DNA of 5,995 nt, taken from assembly GCA_030635415.1 (NCBI GenBank), contig DAOVYW010000155.1:1-5995 (forward strand), given 5' to 3'. The translations under genes and the position numbers were made by a program. This DNA comes from Candidatus Firestoneibacteriota bacterium. GTDB lineage: Bacteria; Oederibacteriota; JAAXVQ01; JAUVAV01. Shown one piece after another: positions 1 through 3,515 of this stretch (the first letter of the stretch is position 1; every line of letters begins with the position of its first letter). The notes below the pieces were generated by a model. The model made no database searches. It was given only the letters and a program-made list of their open reading frames with translations, and was not told the origin of the DNA.

Positions 1-33
1 GATCGCTTGCTTATTCTTAAAGGTGAGGAGTAA
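1..33 (+). CDS. mreC: Probable C-terminal end of MreC (5' end outside window)
   Basis: The first ten codons in frame 1 read DRLLILKGEE and end at TAA (31-33), six bases before the mreD start. The other two forward frames also stop by base 40, so an upstream gene ends here in any case. Frame 1 is preferred because a hydrophobic strand followed by a short charged tail resembles the usual end of MreC, the bitopic scaffold protein normally encoded just before mreD, and because its stop lies next to a clean Shine-Dalgarno for mreD. Only ten residues are visible, so the assignment rests mainly on gene order. Confidence 0.45.
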   Translation, partial: DRLLILKGEE

Positions 34-39
34 TATTTA

Positions 40-591
40 ATGAAACGCTGTTTGATTCCCTTGTTGGCGCTGCTGATGGTTGTATTGCAAACGACAGTGA
101 TGCCGTATCTGGCCATAGGGGAGGCAGCTCCGGATTTGGTATTTTTACTGGTGGTTTTTCTGGCCGTGCAGCGTTCTACTACCCTGGGCATCTGGACGGC
201 TTTCGGGGCCGGGCTGCTTCAGGACATAGCGGCCGGCAGTCCCCTGGGATTAAATGCCGTGCTTCTGACCAGCTTGGCGTACCTGGCCGGCCAGGTACAC
301 AGAAAGCTTTTCAAGGATAATGTTTCAGCACAGGTTTTAATTGTAGTGTTGTTTACGTGGCTGCATCAATTCTTGGTTTTTTTCTGGCTGAATACGGTTA
401 TGGCAACGTCTTTTGGATTGGGAAAGTGGATTCTGCGGGCTTTTGGCATGAGCATTTTTCATGCGGTCTTGGCGCCCGGGCTTTTTTACTGGTGGCGCAG
501 ATGGATACGGGGAGAGAATATTTACCGCTATTTAATAACCGGCCGAAAAGATCAGGGAGCGCTTTGGTCTCGTTTGAGGCGGATAGGTTAG
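40..591 (+). CDS. mreD: Rod shape-determining membrane protein MreD
   Basis: This is the integral membrane partner of MreC in the elongasome, which links the MreB filament to the PBP2-RodA wall synthase. The 183-residue length is normal for the family. Hydrophobic segments lie at about residues 4-26, 31-45, 49-65, 70-86, 96-120 and 129-152, giving five or six membrane passes and a basic C-terminal tail (RKDQGALWSRLRRIG). Family-typical features are PDLVFLLVVFLAVQRS near residues 31-46, a GLLQDI turn with D62, and SPLGLNA at 67-73. The start is well supported: AGGAG at 26-30 lies nine bases before the ATG and overlaps the end of the preceding frame, which suggests translational coupling. The gene ends nine bases before mrdA and in the same reading frame. 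Function is assigned from family resemblance and context; MreD has no catalytic motif to check. Confidence 0.9.
   Translation: MKRCLIPLLALLMVVLQTTVMPYLAIGEAAPDLVFLLVVFLAVQRSTTLGIWTAFGAGLLQDIAAGSPLGLNAVLLTSLAYLAGQVHRKLFKDNVSAQVLIVVLFTWLHQFLVFFWLNTVMATSFGLGKWILRAFGMSIFHAVLAPGLFYWWRRWIRGENIYRYLITGRKDQGALWSRLRRIG
279..298. repeat. Perfect 20-bp palindrome inside mreD
   Basis: The half-site GTACCTGGCC is followed directly by its exact reverse complement, with no spacer. It codes for the mreD residues around YLAGQV (81-86). A perfect 20-bp palindrome is rare by chance in 6 kb, although the CCGG-rich composition raises the odds. It could be a protein-binding site or a compositional accident. The sequence shows only the symmetry. 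Confidence 0.6.
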
Positions 592-600
592 CCGAAGACT

Positions 601-2406
601 ATGCTCTGGGATCATTTTATTTTACGCAAGGAAGAACAATTCCAAAAAAGGATAAAACTGCTGGGTGTCCTTATTGTTATTGTGTTATGCCTGATAATTC
701 TGCGATTGGCATATCTCCAACTTTACCAGGGAAAACGGTTCGGCGAACTGTCAGCCAGGAACCGAGTGCGGTTGGTGCCTATCAAGGCCCAGCGGGGGCT
801 TATCTATGACCGGTACCATGAGCTGCTGGTCGGAAACGTGCCGGCTTTTACAGTCTGCGTGATTCCGGCGGGCTTGCCGAAAGACCCTCCGGCCCGGGAG
901 CGGGTCATTACCCGGTTGCGGCAATTTATTGAAATTAATCCGGAAGAGATCAAGGGAAAACTACGGCGCCGCAAGCTGCGGTTTTTTGAAGCACTCAGGC
1001 TGAAAAGTAATGTTGACCGGGCTACGGCGGCAATGATTGAGGAACACCGGTTGGAGCTTCCCGGAGTGGTGGTCCTAACTGAATCGCAACGCCATTATAA
1101 ATTCGAGAGCCTGGGATTTCATGCCCTGGGCTATGTCGGGGAAATATCAGAGAATGAATTGGCCATCAGGGAAGGATATCAGTCCGGAGATATTATCGGC
1201 CAGGCGGGTGTGGAAAAAGTCTATGATCATTATTTAAAAGGGCGGAATGGATGGCTGCATATAGAAGTAGATGCCTTGGGACGTCAGATGGGCATCCTGG
1301 GGCGCGAAACTCCCTGGAACGGACATAACCTGATTTTGTCCCTGGACCGAAAACTCCAGGAGTATGCCGAGACCCTTTTAAGTAAGAAAAAAGGCGCCAT
1401 TCTGGTGGAGGATGTACGCAGCGGAGAAATGCTGGTTGTGGCATCCTCGCCGGGTTTTAATTCTAATGTGTTCGCCAGAGGAATCAAGGAGCAAGAATGG
1501 AAAAAACTCTGCCGTGATCGCAGCTATCCCTTGACCGACCGCGCGATTCAGGGACTTTATCCACCCGGCTCCATCTTCAAGATCATTACTCTGCTGGCCG
1601 CCCTGGAGGAAAAACTGGTAGTCCCTGGCCAACGCTTTAATTGTCAAGGAGTGTTTTGGATTTCCACCTGGCCGTATCGTTGTTGGAGAGAAGCAGGCCA
1701 TGGACGGGTAGATGCCCGCCGTTCATTGGTTGAATCCTGTGACATATATTATTATAATATTGGTTTAAAAATAAAGGTCGACAAATTGGGGAAATGGGCC
1801 CGGGCCTTTGGTTATGGTCGTCCCAGCGGCATAGATCTTCCTAACGAACTCTCCGGTCTGGTGCCCAGCGCCCAGTGGAAAGAGCGGACTCAGAATATGC
1901 CCTGGTTTCCCGGCAACACGGTAATGATGTCCATTGGGCAGGGTTACATTCTGGGGACTCCCATCCAGTTATTGAATATCATTGTCGCGGTTGCCAACCA
2001 GGGACTGATTTACCGGCCGCATCTGCTTAAGCAGGTCAAAGCGAAATCCGGCCGGGTGATTTATGAAGTCGAACCGGAAGTCATGTATAAAGTAAATGCC
2101 GCTTCCAAGCATTGGAGGCTTATCCAGCAGAGCTTAAGCGGGGTTGTCGATGCTCGCAGAGGCACGGGCCGGCAGGCCGGGATTCCGGGTATTAAGATAG
2201 CGGGAAAAACTGCGACCTGTCAGAATCCGCATGGCGAAGATCATGCCGGATTTGTCGCCTATGCTCCGGCCGGAAAACCTGAAATTGCCGTGGTGGTATA
2301 TCTGGAGAATGCGGGAGGCGGAGGCGCTAAAGCTGCGCCCGTAGCCCGGAAGATAATGGAGGCGTATTTTGGCGTACTTAGGCAAGAATCCGTGGAGACG
2401 GAGTAG
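601..2406 (+). CDS. mrdA: Penicillin-binding protein 2 (PBP2), elongasome D,D-transpeptidase
   Basis: This class B PBP cross-links peptidoglycan stem peptides on the outer face of the membrane, paired with RodA. It has 601 residues, a normal family length. Domains in order: a short cytoplasmic N-terminus with basic residues; one membrane anchor at about 20-41; a pedestal/dimerisation region from about 55 to 230, containing RGLIYDR (65-71) and the GVEKVYDHYLKGRNG stretch (203-217); and a transpeptidase domain from about 240 to 590. Catalytic motifs: SIFK with nucleophile S324 and K327; SCD at 379-381 as the SxN-type motif; SIGQG at 444-448; and K536-T537-A538, where the family normally has KTG. 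C348, C361, H367 and C380 could form a zinc site. The ATG at 601 is the only reasonable start, because an in-frame TAG (the mreD stop) lies 9 bases upstream. The Shine-Dalgarno is weak, so translation may be coupled to mreD. The 3' end overlaps rodA. Confidence 0.95.
   Translation: MLWDHFILRKEEQFQKRIKLLGVLIVIVLCLIILRLAYLQLYQGKRFGELSARNRVRLVPIKAQRGLIYDRYHELLVGNVPAFTVCVIPAGLPKDPPARERVITRLRQFIEINPEEIKGKLRRRKLRFFEALRLKSNVDRATAAMIEEHRLELPGVVVLTESQRHYKFESLGFHALGYVGEISENELAIREGYQSGDIIGQAGVEKVYDHYLKGRNGWLHIEVDALGRQMGILGRETPWNGHNLILSLDRKLQEYAETLLSKKKGAILVEDVRSGEMLVVASSPGFNSNVFARGIKEQEWKKLCRDRSYPLTDRAIQGLYPPGSIFKIITLLAALEEKLVVPGQRFNCQGVFWISTWPYRCWREAGHGRVDARRSLVESCDIYYYNIGLKIKVDKLGKWARAFGYGRPSGIDLPNELSGLVPSAQWKERTQNMPWFPGNTVMMSIGQGYILGTPIQLLNIIVAVANQGLIYRPHLLKQVKAKSGRVIYEVEPEVMYKVNAASKHWRLIQQSLSGVVDARRGTGRQAGIPGIKIAGKTATCQNPHGEDHAGFVAYAPAGKPEIAVVVYLENAGGGGAKAAPVARKIMEAYFGVLRQESVETE
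1730..1758 (+). promoter_or_regulatory. Possible internal sigma-70/SigA-type promoter within mrdA
   Basis: TTGAAT at 1730-1735 (four of six matches to TTGACA) and a perfect TATAAT at 1753-1758 are separated by 17 bases, the optimal spacing. Transcription would start near 1765 and serve the mrdA 3' part, rodA and the radical SAM gene. The caution is that this AT-rich patch encodes the conserved SCDIYYYNIG segment, where Tyr and Ile codons make TATAAT-like strings easily. There is no extended -10 TG. Confidence 0.25.
2358..2362 (+). promoter_or_regulatory. Shine-Dalgarno deciding the rodA TTG start
   Basis: GGAGG lies six bases before TTG at 2369, inside the last codons of mrdA. The next in-frame candidate, ATG at 2438, has only CGGGAA directly upstream and no usable Shine-Dalgarno within 15 bases. 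This favours the TTG start and a 38-base overlap with mrdA. Confidence 0.6.
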
Positions 2407-3505
2407 ACGCACAGCTTCCCTGCGGCTGGCCCGGGAAATGGATATGACTATTCTGCTTCCTGCCCTTATCCTGGCCCTGATAGGAGTGGCCATGGTTTAT
2501 TCCGCTACTTTTTCCAAACCGGAGATATCCCAGCTTTATTTAAAACAGATATTATGGGTCTCGGCCGGATCTTTAGGACTGATCTTTTTTGCTTCCTTTA
2601 ATTACCCGGCGCTGCTGGAACATTATGCCTATCCGGCATATTGGATGATTTTAGCGCTGTTGGCGGTACTGCTGGCCGTGGGGGAACAAATATCAGGCTC
2701 CCAACGCTGGATTCAACTGGGACCCATAGGATTCCAGCCTTCGGAGTTCGCCAAGGTTGCGACCACCCTGGTGCTGGCAAAATACCTGGCAGACCGTGAG
2801 GGAAAAATAAAGCAGTGGAAGACGGTTTTAGGAGCATTTTTACTCGCGGGAGTGCCTATGGGCTTGATCCTCAGGCAGCCGGATCTGGGAACTGCCCTGG
2901 TTTTTATTCCCCTGGTTTTTGCCATGCTTTTTGTCGTGGGAGTTTCCTGGCAACGGCTGACGGGCATTGCCATGACAGGAATACTGGCCTCGCCGCTTAT
3001 CTGGCTGCTGCTTAAAGAGTATCAGCGCCAGCGATTACGGGTATTCTTGACCCCTTCCATGGACTCCCTGGGAGCGGGTTATAATGTTATCCAATCCAAG
3101 ATTGCTATTGGTTCAGGAGAGGCGTGGGGGAAAGGATGGCTGGAAGGAACCCAGGGGCAGCTGCGGTTTTTGCCTGAACACCATACGGATTTTATTTTTT
3201 CGGTCATGGCAGAGGAATGGGGGTTTCTCGGGTCGCTGGTATTGGTCTCGTTTTTCAGTATCCTGCTGCTACAGGCTTTACGGGTGGCGCGTTCGGCCCG
3301 GGACATGTCCGGAAGCCTGGCAGCCGTGGGATTGACCACAATTATTTTTACCCAGGTGGCGGTTAATTTAGGGGTCGCGACCGGGATTATGCCGGTAACC
3401 GGCATGACCCTGCCATTTATTTCATACGGCGGTTCATCCATAATTGCGTCCATGTCTATGCTGGGTATTTTAATGAGCATCTGGTCCGGACGGAAAGTGA
3501 AGTGA
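2369..3505 (+). CDS. rodA: RodA, SEDS-family peptidoglycan glycosyltransferase
   Basis: RodA polymerises lipid II into glycan strands in the membrane and works with PBP2 encoded just upstream. From the TTG start it has 378 residues, typical of RodA, with about ten hydrophobic segments. SEDS signatures: GSQRWIQLGPIGFQPSEFAKV (110-130), RQPDLGTALVF (169-179), GTQGQLRFLPEHHTDFIFSVMAEEWG (260-285) with D274 at the position of the family's essential Asp, and the closing GIMPVTGMTLPFISYGGSS (339-357). These distinguish it from unrelated permeases. RLAREMDMTILL (19-30) aligns with the usual RodA N-terminus before the first membrane segment, so ATG 2438 would cut into normally conserved sequence; the TTG start instead adds a basic leader of a dozen residues. 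No minC or minD lies between mrdA and rodA, unlike the arrangement I recall from several Clostridia. FtsW or SpoVE are the alternatives, but the mre/mrdA context argues for RodA. Confidence 0.93.
   Translation: MAYLGKNPWRRSRRTASLRLAREMDMTILLPALILALIGVAMVYSATFSKPEISQLYLKQILWVSAGSLGLIFFASFNYPALLEHYAYPAYWMILALLAVLLAVGEQISGSQRWIQLGPIGFQPSEFAKVATTLVLAKYLADREGKIKQWKTVLGAFLLAGVPMGLILRQPDLGTALVFIPLVFAMLFVVGVSWQRLTGIAMTGILASPLIWLLLKEYQRQRLRVFLTPSMDSLGAGYNVIQSKIAIGSGEAWGKGWLEGTQGQLRFLPEHHTDFIFSVMAEEWGFLGSLVLVSFFSILLLQALRVARSARDMSGSLAAVGLTTIIFTQVAVNLGVATGIMPVTGMTLPFISYGGSSIIASMSMLGILMSIWSGRKVK
3373..3405. repeat. Two adjacent palindromes inside rodA
   Basis: GGTCGCGACC (3373-3382) is a perfect 10-bp palindrome. 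Six bases later, ATGCCGGT and ACCGGCAT (3389-3405) form eight perfect pairs around a single central A. Both lie in the codons for GVATGIMPVTGM, a conserved SEDS segment, so coding constraint may explain them. The one-base centre makes a DNA dyad more natural than an RNA hairpin. Confidence 0.45.
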
Positions 3506-3515
3506 AGCGGTATTA

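Noticed and set aside
580..603. Stop-codon readthrough giving an MreD-PBP2 fusion, since both are in the same frame
   Set aside because: The TAG is followed by only three codons before the mrdA ATG, but nothing suggests recoding, and MreD and PBP2 are normally separate proteins.
357..809. 150-residue + strand open frame across the mreD/mrdA junction
   Set aside because: It lies in another frame over two well-supported genes. The translation has no family character and its composition is typical of an out-of-frame reading.
3079..3480. 133-residue minus-strand open frame
   Set aside because: It is antisense to the most conserved RodA segment and has no motif of its own.
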